Of a stretch of DNA of 64,000 nucleotides, positions 11,009 to 21,204 are shown in pieces. Each line of letters begins with the position of its first letter. Positions within the stretch are counted from its first letter, which is position 1. Made by a program: the position numbers and the translations under genes. The stretch is from an uncultured Celeribacter sp. (GTDB taxonomy: Bacteria; Pseudomonadota; Alphaproteobacteria; Rhodobacterales; Rhodobacteraceae). The stretch is taken from NCBI RefSeq assembly GCF_963675965.1, contig NZ_OY780935.1, positions 3,336,501 through 3,400,500 of the forward strand. The letters run 5' to 3'. The notes under the pieces are model-generated. The model saw only the letters and a list, made by a program, of their open reading frames with translations. It had not been told where the DNA came from and did no database searches.

Positions 11009-11982
11009 ATCCGACAGAATTTGCCAAAGGCCCGACCACGGGCGGCTCCGCGCGCGTCAGTGAGGCGGTGAGCCGTGCCCTGCGTGCGCGTCAGGGCGGC
11101 CATTCCCACGACGGCACCGCGCAGCCGCGCGATCCTGCGCCATCGCGGGTGGCCTATCGTTTCAACCGGCTGTGGCTGACACCGTCTTTTCGGTTTTTCC
11201 TGCGCCGGGTCGCCCCGGTGTTGGCAATCGCGGGCTGTGTCGGACTGTGGTTTGCGGATGCCGACAATCGTCTGGCCTTTACCGACACGATTGCCGAAGC
11301 TAAGCGTGAGATCCAGAACCGCCCTGAATTCATGGTCAAGCTTATGGCCATCGACGGCGCGTCCGAAGAACTGTCACAAGACATTCGCGAAATCGCGTCG
11401 GTCGATTTTCCGATTTCGTCTTTTGATCTCGATCTTGATGGCATGCTGGCGCAGATCGAAAGCCTTGATGCGGTCTCTGAGGCCGGGTTGCGCGTGCGCG
11501 CCGGCGGCATCCTTCAGGTCGATATCACCGAACGTGTGCCGGCTGTGGTCTGGCGTGGGCCGCAAGGCCTGGAGGCGCTGGATGCCGAAGGCCATCGTGT
11601 GATCGGGTTGGAGCGGCGCATGGATCGCGCCGATCTGCCGTTGATTGCGGGCGAGGGGGCAGAACGCAAGGTCGCCGAAGCACTGCAGATCCTCAAGGCC
11701 GCGAAACCGCTGGAAGCGCGTCTGCGCGGGCTGGTGCGTGTTGGCGAGCGGCGCTGGAATATTGTTTTGGACCGTGGGCAAGTGATCATGCTGCCCGAGG
11801 TCAAGCCTTTGGGCGCTGTGGCGCAGGTGATCGCGCTGAGTCAGGCCAAGGACCTTTTGGATCGGGATGTGAAGGCGGTGGATATGCGCAAGCCCTCGCG
11901 TCCGACGTTGCAACTGACCGAGGCGGCTATGGAAGAAATGCGCCGCATTCAGGGATTGGAATTTGGAGTGTCGTTGAAATGA
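10996..11982 (+). CDS. ftsQ: FtsQ, bitopic divisome protein
   Basis: A 328-residue protein with a cytosolic, charged and disordered N-terminus of about 65 residues, one membrane segment ([21 protein letters not shown]), a POTRA domain (about 105-175) and a periplasmic beta domain (about 180-310, with [13 protein letters not shown] near the end). FtsQ links early and late divisome proteins through FtsB/FtsL. The start overlaps ddl and the stop overlaps ftsA (ATGA), giving tight coupling across three genes. Confidence 0.93.
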   Translation: MRPVDPTEFAKGPTTGGSARVSEAVSRALRARQGGHSHDGTAQPRDPAPSRVAYRFNRLWLTPSFRFFLRRVAPVLAIAGCVGLWFADADNRLAFTDTIAEAKREIQNRPEFMVKLMAIDGASEELSQDIREIASVDFPISSFDLDLDGMLAQIESLDAVSEAGLRVRAGGILQVDITERVPAVVWRGPQGLEALDAEGHRVIGLERRMDRADLPLIAGEGAERKVAEALQILKAAKPLEARLRGLVRVGERRWNIVLDRGQVIMLPEVKPLGAVAQVIALSQAKDLLDRDVKAVDMRKPSRPTLQLTEAAMEEMRRIQGLEFGVSLK

Positions 11983-13310
11983 CGGATCTGTACGGAACCC
12001 AGCGGGCGATGCGGAACATGCGCAAGGCGGCGTTGCAGCGTGGTGTGATTGCCATTCTTGATGTCGGCACTTCCAAGATCGCCTGCCTCGTGCTGCGCTT
12101 CGACGGGGATCGCTTCATGGGCGGGGACGGTGTCGGGTCTCTGGCCGGACAATCCGCCTTTCGTGTGATCGGTGCGGCAACGACACGTTCGCGCGGGGTG
12201 CGCTTCGGTGAAATCGACGCGATGGCGGAGACCGAACGCGCCATTCGCACCGCCGTTCAGGCAGCACAGAAAATGGCGCAGACCCGCGTCGATCACGTCA
12301 TCGCCTGTTTCTCGGGCGGGCAGCCCAGATCCTACGGCTTGAGCGGTCAGGTGGAGCTGGAAGGCGAAACCGTTTCTGAACAGGATGTGGCGCGCGTTCT
12401 GGCCGCCTCCGAGGTGCCAGATTACGGGATGAACCGCGATGTGCTGCATGCACAGCCGGTGAACTTTGCTCTCGATCATCGTTCTGGCCTCGCGGATCCG
12501 CGTGGACAGATCGGCCAGAACCTGGCCGTTGACATGCATATGCTGACCGTCGACAGCGCGACGATTCAAAACCTGCTCTACTGTATCAAGCGCTGCGATC
12601 TTGAAGTCGCAGGTCTGGCCTCCGGCGCCTATGTGTCGGGCATTTCGGCGCTGGTCGAGGACGAGCAGGAACTGGGCGCGGCCTGTGTCGACATGGGGGG
12701 CGGTGCGACCGATGTGTCGATCTTTATGAAGAAACACATGATCTACGCAGACAGCGTGCGCATGGGCGGGGATCATGTGACCTCGGATATTGCCATGGGG
12801 CTGCAAATCCCAACGGCGACGGCGGAGCGGATCAAGACTTTTTACGGCGGCGTTGTGGCCACCGGAATGGATGACCGCGAAATGATTGAGGTCGGCGGCG
12901 ACAGCGGCGATTGGGAAAAGGATCGCCGGACGGTGTCACGGTCCGAACTGATCGGCATCATTCGTCCCCGGGTCGAAGAGATCCTGGAAGGTGTGCGTGA
13001 TTGTCTGGACGCCGCAGGGTTCGAACATCTGCCCAGTCAGCAGATCGTTTTGACCGGCGGCGGATCGCAGATCCCGGGGCTTGATACGCTGGCGCCCAAG
13101 ATCCTGGGTCAGCGGGTGCGTATCGGGCGCCCGCTGCGGGTGCAGGGGCTGCCGCAGGCGGCCACCGGGGCGGCCTTTGCCTCTGCGGTTGGGCTGTGCT
13201 TGTTTGCCGCCAATCCGCAGGATGAATGGTGGGACTTCGAAATCCCGACTGAACGCTATCCGGCACGTTCGCTGAAACGCGCAGTGCGCTGGTTCCGCGA
13301 AAACTGGTGA
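11979..13310 (+). CDS. ftsA: FtsA, actin-like membrane anchor for FtsZ
   Basis: A 443-residue ATPase of the actin fold. Phosphate loop 1 is AILDVGTSKIACLVL, the 1C subdomain (SHS2) is near residues 90-175, phosphate loop 2 is CVDMGGGATDVSIF and the adenosine loop is VLTGGGSQIPGLD. The C-terminal LKRAVRWFRENW has the spacing of an amphipathic membrane-targeting helix. Translation is coupled to ftsQ by ATGA. A 428-bp gap separates it from ftsZ, so ftsZ probably has its own promoter. Confidence 0.95.
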   Translation: MTDLYGTQRAMRNMRKAALQRGVIAILDVGTSKIACLVLRFDGDRFMGGDGVGSLAGQSAFRVIGAATTRSRGVRFGEIDAMAETERAIRTAVQAAQKMAQTRVDHVIACFSGGQPRSYGLSGQVELEGETVSEQDVARVLAASEVPDYGMNRDVLHAQPVNFALDHRSGLADPRGQIGQNLAVDMHMLTVDSATIQNLLYCIKRCDLEVAGLASGAYVSGISALVEDEQELGAACVDMGGGATDVSIFMKKHMIYADSVRMGGDHVTSDIAMGLQIPTATAERIKTFYGGVVATGMDDREMIEVGGDSGDWEKDRRTVSRSELIGIIRPRVEEILEGVRDCLDAAGFEHLPSQQIVLTGGGSQIPGLDTLAPKILGQRVRIGRPLRVQGLPQAATGAAFASAVGLCLFAANPQDEWWDFEIPTERYPARSLKRAVRWFRENW

Positions 13311-13738
13311 GCGTGTCGCGAAGCGATTGCGGTTCGGCGTCAGGCTGTGGTAGGCTTTGATTGCAACCGGCGACGAAAACGTCGGTGCGAAGCGCAAAAA
13401 AGCGATGTTTGAGGCAAATGGCACGTGCAGTGCTCCCAAATTGCAAGTTTTCCCGTGACTGCCCGGCAGTGACGTGGGTTTTGGCGCGGCCTTGGCTTGG
13501 GGTTCCGAGTTTGAAATCCGCCAAATCTGGTGGGTTTGCGCAAAATCCCGCCTAAAATCGCGTATTTTCCCCCTATATTTTGTGGATACGCCATGTTTTT
13601 GGGATGACGTGCGTCAGGAAACCCCATAGATTTGACGTGAACAGGTAAATTTTGCCCCGATTCAGGGGCGGGGACAGTCATACGAACCGGACGGGGTCAG
13701 GCCTGTGTCGGTTCGCACAGGAAAGCAGGCGATAGATC
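13311..13738 (+). promoter_or_regulatory. ftsA-ftsZ intergenic control region
   Basis: 428 bp with no credible gene; the ORFs crossing it have no family features. It holds a DnaA-box-like site (TGTGGATAC, 13581-13589, one mismatch to the reverse of TTATCCACA), an AT-richer stretch around 13555-13600, and a small GCCCC/GGGGC hairpin near 13655-13670 in what is probably the ftsZ leader. It is the likely site of dedicated ftsZ promoters. No promoter boxes are called. Confidence 0.5.
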
Positions 13739-15385
13739 ATGGCTTTGAATCTGACGATGCCCGAGCGGGATGAGTTGAAACCGAAAATCACTGTGTTTGG
13801 TGTTGGTGGCGCTGGCGGGAACGCGGTCAACAACATGATCGACAAGGCGCTTGAGGGCGTCGATTTTGTCGTGGCGAACACGGATGCTCAGGCGTTGCAG
13901 CATGCCAAGTCGCAAGCGCGCATTCAGATGGGTCTGAAAGTGACCGAGGGACTGGGCGCAGGGGCCCGCCCGTCGGTTGGCGCGGCGGCTGCCGAAGAAA
14001 GCATTGAGGCCATCGTAGATCAACTGGCCGGGGCGCATATGTGCTTCATCACCGCCGGTATGGGCGGCGGCACTGGGACCGGTGCGGCGCCGATCATCGC
14101 GCAGGCCGCCCGCGAACTTGGCGTGCTGACCGTCGGCGTTGTGACCAAGCCGTTCCAGTTCGAAGGTGCGAAGCGCATGCGTCAGGCTGACGAAGGCGTC
14201 GAGCAACTGCAGAAGATGGTGGATACACTTATCGTGATCCCGAACCAGAACCTGTTCCGTCTGGCGAATGAAAAAACCACCTTTACCGAGGCCTTCTCCA
14301 TGGCCGATGACGTGCTCTATCAGGGCGTGAAGGGGATTTCGGACCTGATGGTTCGTCCGGGCCTGATCAACCTCGACTTTGCCGACGTGCGTTCCGTGAT
14401 GGACGAAATGGGCAAAGCGATGATGGGCACCGGCGAGGCCAATGGCGAAGATCGCGCCATCCAGGCCGCCGAGAAAGCCATCGCCAACCCGCTTCTGGAC
14501 GAGATCTCGCTCAAGGGTGCCAAAGGGGTTCTCATCAACATCACCGGCGGCCACGATCTGACGCTGTTCGAGCTGGACGAAGCTGCGAACCGCATCCGCG
14601 AAGAGGTCGATCCGGACGCCAACATCATCGTCGGCTCCACGCTGGACACCGATATGGAAGGTGCAATGCGCGTGTCTGTGGTGGCCACGGGCATTGATGC
14701 CACGCAATCCATCTCTGAGGCTCCGGTGCCGCGCCGCCGCTTGTCTGAGCCGCTGCAGGCCCCGGAAGTCGTAGAAGAGAAAATCGAACACGCGCCAGTC
14801 GCGCAGGCGCCTGTCGAAGAGCCGGCCCAGCCGATGCTGGACGTCTTCGACCCGCAGGTCAACACCCGCCAGGAAGCGCCGCAGCCGCAACAGCAGGCCT
14901 ATCGCGCTCAGGAGGACGAGGTGCCGCCGCCTGCTTATCAGCCGCGTCCGGAGGCCGCACCGCAGCAACCTGCAATGCAGCAGCCCGTACAGCAGCCCGA
15001 GGCCGATGGTTTCGTCGCACCGCGCGCGCCAGCGCCGGGCACACCGTCGCCGGAAGCGCTTGCCCGCCTGCAGGCCGCCGTTTCCAAGCAGCCTCGGTCC
15101 GGGGCCCGTCCTGCCGCGCCGCAGCAACAGCCGCAGCACGGACAGGCCACTGCCGGGCCGGCCAAAGGTGGTCGTTTTGGGATCAATTCGCTGATTGGCC
15201 GGATGACCGGCCACGCCGGCGAAGACGAGCCGCAACCGCGTGTCGAACCGCAGCCGCAGGCCCGTTTCGGCGCCCAGCCGCAGTCGCGTCCGCAGGTGCA
15301 TCAGGCCTATGACGAGGATCAGGATCCCAACCCGGAAGATGAAAAAATCGAAATTCCGGCCTTCCTGCGCCGTCAGGCAAACTGA
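13739..15385 (+). CDS. ftsZ: FtsZ, tubulin-like cell-division GTPase
   Basis: A 548-residue protein forming the Z-ring. The GTPase core (about 10-315) has [15 protein letters not shown], the tubulin signature [12 protein letters not shown] and the T7-loop region [12 protein letters not shown] long linker of more than 200 residues rich in Gln, Pro and Ala follows, and the protein ends with the conserved tail [10 protein letters not shown] that binds FtsA and other partners. It is longer than E. coli FtsZ (383), as expected for alphaproteobacteria. A terminator follows. Confidence 0.97.
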   Translation: MALNLTMPERDELKPKITVFGVGGAGGNAVNNMIDKALEGVDFVVANTDAQALQHAKSQARIQMGLKVTEGLGAGARPSVGAAAAEESIEAIVDQLAGAHMCFITAGMGGGTGTGAAPIIAQAARELGVLTVGVVTKPFQFEGAKRMRQADEGVEQLQKMVDTLIVIPNQNLFRLANEKTTFTEAFSMADDVLYQGVKGISDLMVRPGLINLDFADVRSVMDEMGKAMMGTGEANGEDRAIQAAEKAIANPLLDEISLKGAKGVLINITGGHDLTLFELDEAANRIREEVDPDANIIVGSTLDTDMEGAMRVSVVATGIDATQSISEAPVPRRRLSEPLQAPEVVEEKIEHAPVAQAPVEEPAQPMLDVFDPQVNTRQEAPQPQQQAYRAQEDEVPPPAYQPRPEAAPQQPAMQQPVQQPEADGFVAPRAPAPGTPSPEALARLQAAVSKQPRSGARPAAPQQQPQHGQATAGPAKGGRFGINSLIGRMTGHAGEDEPQPRVEPQPQARFGAQPQSRPQVHQAYDEDQDPNPEDEKIEIPAFLRRQAN

Positions 15386-15756
15386 CATAAACCCGTGAGT
15401 AGGCAGGGCGTTTTGCACCGAAAGGCGTAATAATCCTGTCACATCTCTTTCGGTCTCAAGTTTTAAAGGTCGCCATTTTGGCGGCCTTTTTATTTTTTTT
15501 CAATGGGTTGTGGTGGGGTTGTCGAGGGTGCGCGGGTTTTTGCCACGTAGCATGCGGCTATGTTTCAAACGGTTACAAAGATTGAGTTGAGCTTTGCCCC
15601 CCACCTTCGCTAGGTGAAAAGCAAGTCAGACCCCAGTGGGTGTGGGGTGGTTGCAAGGTTCTGCCGGATCTAAAAAAGATCTGCGTGCGGGAACACAGGC
15701 CACCAATCAGAACAACCGGAGCAGACGCGGAACGCGCATTCGGTTCAGGAAAGAAG
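15386..15756 (+). promoter_or_regulatory. ftsZ-lpxC intergenic region with lpxC leader
   Basis: 371 bp. After the ftsZ terminator (15465-15500) there is about 255 bp before the lpxC ATG. The frame of lpxC is open back to 15640, but that extension (WGGCKVLPDLKK...) matches nothing in LpxC and is treated as leader. The lpxC promoter must lie here; no box is confident. Confidence 0.4.
15465..15500 (+). terminator. Rho-independent terminator after ftsZ
   Basis: The stem AAAGGTCGCC (15465-15474) pairs with GGCGGCCTTT (15480-15489) with one G-T pair, followed by a T-rich run to 15500. This separates ftsZ from lpxC. Confidence 0.85.
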
Positions 15757-16704
15757 ATGAGGTCCAAGGTGCAGACCACAGTTGCAGGTAAAGTTCAGTT
15801 TGACGGTGTCGGCCTTCACTCCGGCGCCCAGGTGCGCATGGTCGTCGCGCCGTCCCCCGCCAACAGCGGCATCAGCTTTCTGCGCGCCGATGTGCATGCC
15901 GACAAATCCGACGCCCGCGATCCGATCATTCCGGCACGCTGGGACCATGTCGTTCCCTCGCAGCTGTGCACGCTGATGCGCAACGAAGACGGGGTGGAGC
16001 TGTCCACGGTCGAACATATCATGGCCGCTCTGGCGGGCTGTGGCATCACCAATGCGACGGTTTCAGTCGATGGGCCGGAAGTTCCGATTCTTGATGGTTC
16101 GGCCGCGATGTTAGTTGATGCGTTTCTGGCCAAAGGGCTGGTCCGTCAGGAAGGTCCGGCTCGGGCGCTGAAGATCCTCAAGCCGGTCGAAGTGGTGCGG
16201 GGCGATGCCCGTGCACGGCTGGAACCCGCCGATCTGTTCGAAATGGATTTCCACATTGATTTCGTCGACCGCGCGATTGGTGTGCAGGACAAACGTCTTG
16301 TGCTGGCCAATGGGGCTTTCGTGCGCGAACTGTCCAACTGCCGCACCTTCTGCCGCAAGGCCGATGTCGACATGATGCAGGCCAATGGTCTGGCGCTTGG
16401 CGGGACCTTTGAAAACGCCGTGGTTGTCGAAGACGAGAAGGTTCTGTCGCCGGGTGGTTTGCGCCACAGCGATGAGCCCGTACGCCATAAAATGCTCGAT
16501 GCTCTGGGGGACCTGTATCTGGCCGGCGCGCCGATTCTGGGCCGCTATGTCGGCGACAAATCCGGTCACGCTATGACCAACGCCTTGCTGCGCGAATTGT
16601 TCGCCACGCCCGGCGCATGGGCCTATGTGACTGTGGATCGCGCGTTGGAAAAGAAATTGCCGGGCGCGGGTGTCAGCCTGTCCGATCTGGCCTTTTGCGC
16701 CTGA
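15757..16704 (+). CDS. lpxC: LpxC, UDP-3-O-acyl-N-acetylglucosamine deacetylase
   Basis: A 315-residue zinc amidase, the committed step of lipid A synthesis. It has GVGLHSGAQVRMVV at the N-terminus, the zinc ligand His in STVEHIMAALAGCGI, the catalytic loop RTFCRKADVDMMQANGLALG, the second zinc site RHKMLDALGDLYL and the C-terminal His region KSGHAMTNALL. The start at 15757 has AGGAAAG just upstream and gives the usual LpxC length. Here, as in other Rhodobacterales, it follows ftsZ. Confidence 0.95.
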   Translation: MRSKVQTTVAGKVQFDGVGLHSGAQVRMVVAPSPANSGISFLRADVHADKSDARDPIIPARWDHVVPSQLCTLMRNEDGVELSTVEHIMAALAGCGITNATVSVDGPEVPILDGSAAMLVDAFLAKGLVRQEGPARALKILKPVEVVRGDARARLEPADLFEMDFHIDFVDRAIGVQDKRLVLANGAFVRELSNCRTFCRKADVDMMQANGLALGGTFENAVVVEDEKVLSPGGLRHSDEPVRHKMLDALGDLYLAGAPILGRYVGDKSGHAMTNALLRELFATPGAWAYVTVDRALEKKLPGAGVSLSDLAFCA

Positions 16705-16852
16705 ACCGAGTTTTGAACAGGGGGCAAATCACCGCCTCGCCGTTCCGTGACGCGTTTTCCGGCGTAAAGACGTTTTGCCTCAGATTTTTCTGTGATAGGA
16801 GTGTGCTCACGACCCGGCAAAAGGGTTGATGACTGGTGAGGTAGGACCTTTC

Positions 16853-17689
16853 ATGACGGCACGTATCAAACGCGGTTTGGCAGCAACGCTTGGACTTTCC
16901 ATGACCTTTTTGGTGGCATGTGGAGACAATGCGCCGACGCAGGATCTCGAAGGCTATCCGGCGGAAGAGATTTTCAACCGCGCAGAATATGAGATCACTC
17001 AGAAGGACTTTGACGACGCGGCCTTCTATTTCGGTGAGGTTGAACGTCTGTATCCCTATTCGGATTGGGCCAAGCGGGCGCTGATCATGCAGGCCTTTTC
17101 CTACCACCGGGATCAGGACTATGAAAACGCGCGTGCTTCCGCGCAGCGCTTCCTCGATTTCTACCCCGCCGACGAAGATGCGGCCTACGCGCAATATCTG
17201 CTGGCGCTATCCTATTATGACCAGATCGACGATGTGGGCCGCGATCAGGGGCTGACCTTCCAGGCGCTGCAGGCGCTGCGCGTCGTGATCGAACGTTATC
17301 CGGATACGGAATATGCGCGCTCTGCGATCCTCAAGTTCGATCTGGCCTTTGACCACCTCGCCGCGAAAGAGATGGAAATCGGGCGCTATTACCTCAAGCG
17401 CAAACATTACACCGCCGCAGTGAACCGCTTCCGTGTGGTGGTGGAACAGTTCCAGACCACGCAACACACGCCTGAGGCGCTGCACCGTCTGGTGGAAAGC
17501 TATCTGGCTCTCGGCTTCAACGAAGAGGCGCAGACGGCGGCGGCTATTCTGGGGCACAATTACCAGTCCACGGAATGGTATCAGGACAGCTACAAGCTCC
17601 TGACTGGGCATGGGCTGGAGCCGAAGGCCTTTGAGAACAACTGGCTCGGATCCGTGTATCGCCAGATGATCCGCGGCGAATGGCTCTGA
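16853..17689 (+). CDS. bamD: BamD, outer-membrane assembly lipoprotein
   Basis: A 278-residue lipoprotein of the BAM complex. The N-terminal signal ends in a lipobox (FLVAC, then GDNAPTQ), giving a mature protein anchored to the inner face of the outer membrane. Tetratricopeptide-like repeats fill the rest (YPAEEIFNRAEYEITQKDF, then FYFGEVERLYPYSDWAKRA and so on). The start at 16853 is chosen because AGGA lies six bases upstream and it gives a proper signal peptide; an upstream Met at 16826 would put acidic residues before it. Confidence 0.92.
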   Translation: MTARIKRGLAATLGLSMTFLVACGDNAPTQDLEGYPAEEIFNRAEYEITQKDFDDAAFYFGEVERLYPYSDWAKRALIMQAFSYHRDQDYENARASAQRFLDFYPADEDAAYAQYLLALSYYDQIDDVGRDQGLTFQALQALRVVIERYPDTEYARSAILKFDLAFDHLAAKEMEIGRYYLKRKHYTAAVNRFRVVVEQFQTTQHTPEALHRLVESYLALGFNEEAQTAAAILGHNYQSTEWYQDSYKLLTGHGLEPKAFENNWLGSVYRQMIRGEWL

Positions 17690-17708
17690 CGGGCGGAGCG
17701 TCCACATC

Positions 17709-19361
17709 ATGCTGAGAAGTCTCGATATCCGGGACATGCTGATCATCGACCGGCTGGAACTTGAGTTTCAGCCGGGGCTGAATGTGTTGACCGGGGAAAC
17801 CGGTGCGGGCAAATCCATTCTGCTGGACAGTCTGGGCTTTGTTCTGGGCTGGCGCGGACGCGCGGATCTGGTGCGCACGGGCGCCGATCAGGGCGAGGTC
17901 ACTGCGGTGTTTGACCTGCCCAGCGGGCATGATGCCGAAGAGGTGCTTGGGGAATTGGGCATCGAGACTGAGGATGGCGAATTGATCCTGCGACGGGTCA
18001 ATTCTGCCGATGGGCGCAAGACCGCCTGGGTCAATGACCGGCGGGTGTCGGGCGATGTGTTGCGTCGCCTGTCCGATGTGCTGATCGAATTTCATGGCCA
18101 ACATGACGATCGTGGCCTGCTCAATCCGCGCGGGCACCGCGATTTGCTGGATGCCTTTGGCGGGCTGGCGCCGCTGAAAGCCGGGGTGCGTCAGGCCTGG
18201 AAGATCCTGTCGCAGGCCCGCAAGGCTCTGCAGCAGGCCGAGGCCCAACAGGCTGCGCTGAAAGAGGAAGAAGAGTTCCTGCGCCATGCCGTTGGCGAAT
18301 TCGATGCGTTGAACCCGGAGCCGGGCGAGGAGGCCAAGCTCGATGCCGAACGGCGCTTGATGCAATCGGCCGAAAAGATTGTCGCCGATGTGGCCAAGGC
18401 CCATCAGGCGCTGTCCTATGACGGCGGCGAGGGCATGCTCTCAGACGCGTTGCGCTGGCTTGAGGGCGCGGCCGAAAAGGCCGAGGGCCAGCTTGATGCG
18501 CCGATCGAGGCATTGGGGCGCGCGTTGAACGAACTGGCTGATGCCCAGTCCGGGGTCGAAAGCTGCATTGAGGCGCTGCGGTTCAATCCGCATGAACTGG
18601 AAATGGTCGAAGAGCGCCTGTTTGCGATCCGCGGTCTGGCGCGCAAGCACAATGTGCTGCCCGATGACCTGAGCGGCTTTGCCGACGATCTGCGCGAAAA
18701 ACTGGCCGCACTTGACGGTGGGGCTGGGGATCTGGCCCGGCTGGAAGCGGATGTGCACAAAGCCCAACATGACTTTGACGCGCAGGCTCAGGAGCTGTCG
18801 GAAGCCCGCCGGACAGCAGGGGGGGAGCTGGACCGGCTCATGGGCGAGGAGCTTGCGCCGCTCAAAATGGAACGCGCCGTGTTTCGCACAGAGGTGAGCG
18901 ACGCCGATCCGGGGGCCGATGGGTGTGACATGGTGGCCTTTACCGTCGCCACCAATCCCGGCGCGCCCGCAGGGCCTTTGAACAAGATCGCCTCTGGTGG
19001 GGAATTGTCGCGGTTTTTGTTGGCGCTCAAGGTCTGTCTGACGCGCGATCAGACCGGGATGACCATGGTCTTTGATGAGATCGACCGTGGCGTTGGCGGG
19101 GCGACGGCGGACGCCGTGGGGCGCCGCCTGAAAGCGCTGTCGGAAGAGGGGCAGGTGCTGGTCGTGACCCACAGCCCTCAGGTGGCGGCGCGCGGCGGTC
19201 ATCACTGGCGGGTGGCCAAACGGGTCGAAGATGGCATGACCCTCTCGGAAATCACCGCACTGGACGCGGGGGCGCGGGTCGACGAGCTGGCGCGCATGCT
19301 GGCGGGCGATACGATCACTGAGGCCGCTCGCGATGCCGCACGCGCGCTCCTGAAAGGCTGA
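17709..19361 (+). CDS. recN: RecN, SMC-like DNA repair ATPase
   Basis: A 550-residue protein acting in double-strand break repair. The Walker A motif GETGAGKSILLDSLGF lies near residue 30. Two coiled-coil arms rich in Ala, Glu, Gln and Lys occupy about 160-380. The C-terminal half-site has SGGELSRFLLALK and the Walker B motif VFDEIDRGVGG. Length is normal. It starts 20 bp after bamD, so the two are probably co-transcribed, an arrangement common in Rhodobacterales. Confidence 0.95.
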   Translation: MLRSLDIRDMLIIDRLELEFQPGLNVLTGETGAGKSILLDSLGFVLGWRGRADLVRTGADQGEVTAVFDLPSGHDAEEVLGELGIETEDGELILRRVNSADGRKTAWVNDRRVSGDVLRRLSDVLIEFHGQHDDRGLLNPRGHRDLLDAFGGLAPLKAGVRQAWKILSQARKALQQAEAQQAALKEEEEFLRHAVGEFDALNPEPGEEAKLDAERRLMQSAEKIVADVAKAHQALSYDGGEGMLSDALRWLEGAAEKAEGQLDAPIEALGRALNELADAQSGVESCIEALRFNPHELEMVEERLFAIRGLARKHNVLPDDLSGFADDLREKLAALDGGAGDLARLEADVHKAQHDFDAQAQELSEARRTAGGELDRLMGEELAPLKMERAVFRTEVSDADPGADGCDMVAFTVATNPGAPAGPLNKIASGGELSRFLLALKVCLTRDQTGMTMVFDEIDRGVGGATADAVGRRLKALSEEGQVLVVTHSPQVAARGGHHWRVAKRVEDGMTLSEITALDAGARVDELARMLAGDTITEAARDAARALLKG

Positions 19362-19680
19362 TCGCCTTTAAGATTTTCTTAGCAGATTCGCTGCATTCTT
19401 GGGGCAGTGGTCACTGCCAGATGCGGGTGCGAGAGTGCGCGTTTTCGCGTCCCATGTCAGGTTGCGATTTGCTTCTGAAAGTGGACAGTCAGGTCGATCG
19501 GCATATTGCATCGGCACATGGCACGATGTGCGTGTCTGATCGGCCTGACATGTTTCTTTGCCACGGTCTTCTTTGTCACGTTCAGAGTCTGTTGGATCTG
19601 TAAAAACACTTCAGGGCACGACCGGAAAGGCCGTGCCCTGAGTTTGTGTCGAGAGGGCATTCTTTCGAGGCCTAGACCCT
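19362..19680. other. Convergent intergenic region, no gene
   Basis: 319 bp between the ends of recN and the FAD-linked oxidase. Apart from the hairpin at 19606-19640 nothing is recognised. The short ORFs crossing it have no start or family support. Confidence 0.5.
19606..19640 (-). terminator. Terminator for the FAD-linked oxidase gene
   Basis: The arms CAGGGCACG (19612-19620) and CGTGCCCTG (19632-19640) form a GC-rich hairpin. Read on the minus strand it is followed by AAGTGTTTTTA, which is the right polarity for the gene ending at 19681. Confidence 0.65.
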
Positions 19681-21048
19681 TCAGGGCACCAGTTTGCCGG
19701 GGTTCATCAGGTTCTTGGGGTCCAGCGCGGCCTTGATCGTGCCCATGACCGCCCAGGCGTTGCCATGTTCCTCGGGCATCAGGCCCTTTTTGCCCATGCC
19801 GATGCCATGTTCGCCGGTGATCGTACCGCCATGGGTCAGCGCGCGTTCGGCCATGCGATGGCCCAGACGCTTGGCTTCCGCAATGTCGTCTTCATTGCCA
19901 TCCTCAACCAGCAGGATCGCGTGAAAATTCCCGTCGCCGACATGGCCAAGGATCGGCCCGTCGAGCCGCGATTGTGCAATGTCGGCGGCGGTTTCTTCAA
20001 CCGCCTGTGCGAGGTTGGAAATCGGCACGCAGATGTCGGTGACAACGGCCTTATGCTGTTTCTTGAGCGCCAGAATGGCCCAATAGGCGTGGTGGCGCAT
20101 GGTCCAGAGCGCCGTGCGATCTTCGGCCTTGGTCGCCCAGTCGAAATCCGAGCCGCCAAAATCATGAACGATTTCGCCAAACATTTCGACTTGCTCGGCC
20201 ACAGCCTGTTCCGAGCCGGTGAATTCCACGAAGAGATGCGGTTTCAGTGGAAATTCCGAACCGGAATACTGGTTCACGGCGCGCACGCTTTCGGCATCCA
20301 GGAATTCGATCCGGGCCATTGGCAGCCCCACCTGAATCGTGGCGATCACCGCCTCGACCGCGGCGGGCATTTCTTCAAAAGAACAGACGGCGGCGGAAAT
20401 GGCTTCGGGCTGGCCATGCAGGCGCAGGTTCATTTCGGTGACCAGCCCAAGCGTGCCTTCGGAGCCGACAAACAGCGAGGTCAGGTCATAGCCGGAGGAG
20501 GATTTGCGCGCGCGCGATCCGGTATGGATGATCGTGCCATCTGCCAAAACCACCTCAAGGCCGATCACGTTTTCCCGCATCGTGCCATATTTCACCGCTG
20601 TGGTGCCCGAGGCGCGGGTCATCGCCATGCCACCAAGCGAAGCATTGGCCCCCGGATCGACCGGGAACATCAGACCGGTGGTGCGCAGCTCGACATTCAG
20701 CTCTTCGCGCGTCACGCCGGGTTGCACCACAGCGTCCATATCCGCGTCATTGACATGCAACACCTTGTTCATGCGTTGGAAGTCCACGACCACGCCGCCA
20801 TGGATCGCCAAGGTTTGCCCCTCAAGCGAGGTGCCCGCCCCAAAACCGACGACCGGAATGTCATGGGCGTGGCAGATTTTCATCATCGCGGAGACTTCCG
20901 CCGTCGTTTCGGGAAAGACGACGGCATCGGCCAGCGTGAGGGGGAACCAGGTTTCGGACATGCCATGCTGTTCGAGATCGGACTTGGAACGGCTGATGCG
21001 ACCCTCTAGAACAGAGGAAAGCTCGGCATAAACGGTATCGGAAATCAT
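19681..21048 (-). CDS. FAD-linked D-lactate dehydrogenase / glycolate oxidase (GlcD-like)
   Basis: A 455-residue flavoenzyme oxidising a 2-hydroxyacid. The PCMH FAD-binding domain (about 40-220) shows PVVGFGAGTSLEGQTLAIHGG and VDPGANASLGGMAMTRASGT. The C-terminal FAD-oxidase domain (about 240-455) shows the metal/substrate His motifs GHVGDGNFHAIL and GEHGIGMGKK and ends DPKNLMNPGKLVP. It most resembles cytochrome-linked D-lactate dehydrogenases; glycolate is an alternative substrate. Start 21048 (MISDTVY) is preferred; the frame continues to a Met at 21111 whose added residues are not family-like. It may complement the NAD-linked LDH at 2.3 kb. Confidence 0.86.
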   Translation of the reverse strand: MISDTVYAELSSVLEGRISRSKSDLEQHGMSETWFPLTLADAVVFPETTAEVSAMMKICHAHDIPVVGFGAGTSLEGQTLAIHGGVVVDFQRMNKVLHVNDADMDAVVQPGVTREELNVELRTTGLMFPVDPGANASLGGMAMTRASGTTAVKYGTMRENVIGLEVVLADGTIIHTGSRARKSSSGYDLTSLFVGSEGTLGLVTEMNLRLHGQPEAISAAVCSFEEMPAAVEAVIATIQVGLPMARIEFLDAESVRAVNQYSGSEFPLKPHLFVEFTGSEQAVAEQVEMFGEIVHDFGGSDFDWATKAEDRTALWTMRHHAYWAILALKKQHKAVVTDICVPISNLAQAVEETAADIAQSRLDGPILGHVGDGNFHAILLVEDGNEDDIAEAKRLGHRMAERALTHGGTITGEHGIGMGKKGLMPEEHGNAWAVMGTIKAALDPKNLMNPGKLVP

Positions 21049-21204
21049 AGCGGACTCGCTGTCTGTTGCGGCTGGCAGACCATAGAGGAAACCGTCCGGC
21101 AGGAAAAGCATGGGATCCCGCGGCGAGCTGTTAAATTATGCCGAACCGGAGGCGCGGGATCGGCGCAGCAACGGTGTTGCGTGAAAGAGGAGCAGTGGTG
21201 CGAG

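Noticed and set aside
13697..15442. 581-codon minus-strand open frame opposite ftsZ
   Set aside because: It is the antisense of ftsZ; its Arg/His/Gly-rich product reflects GC-rich codon phase and has no domain.
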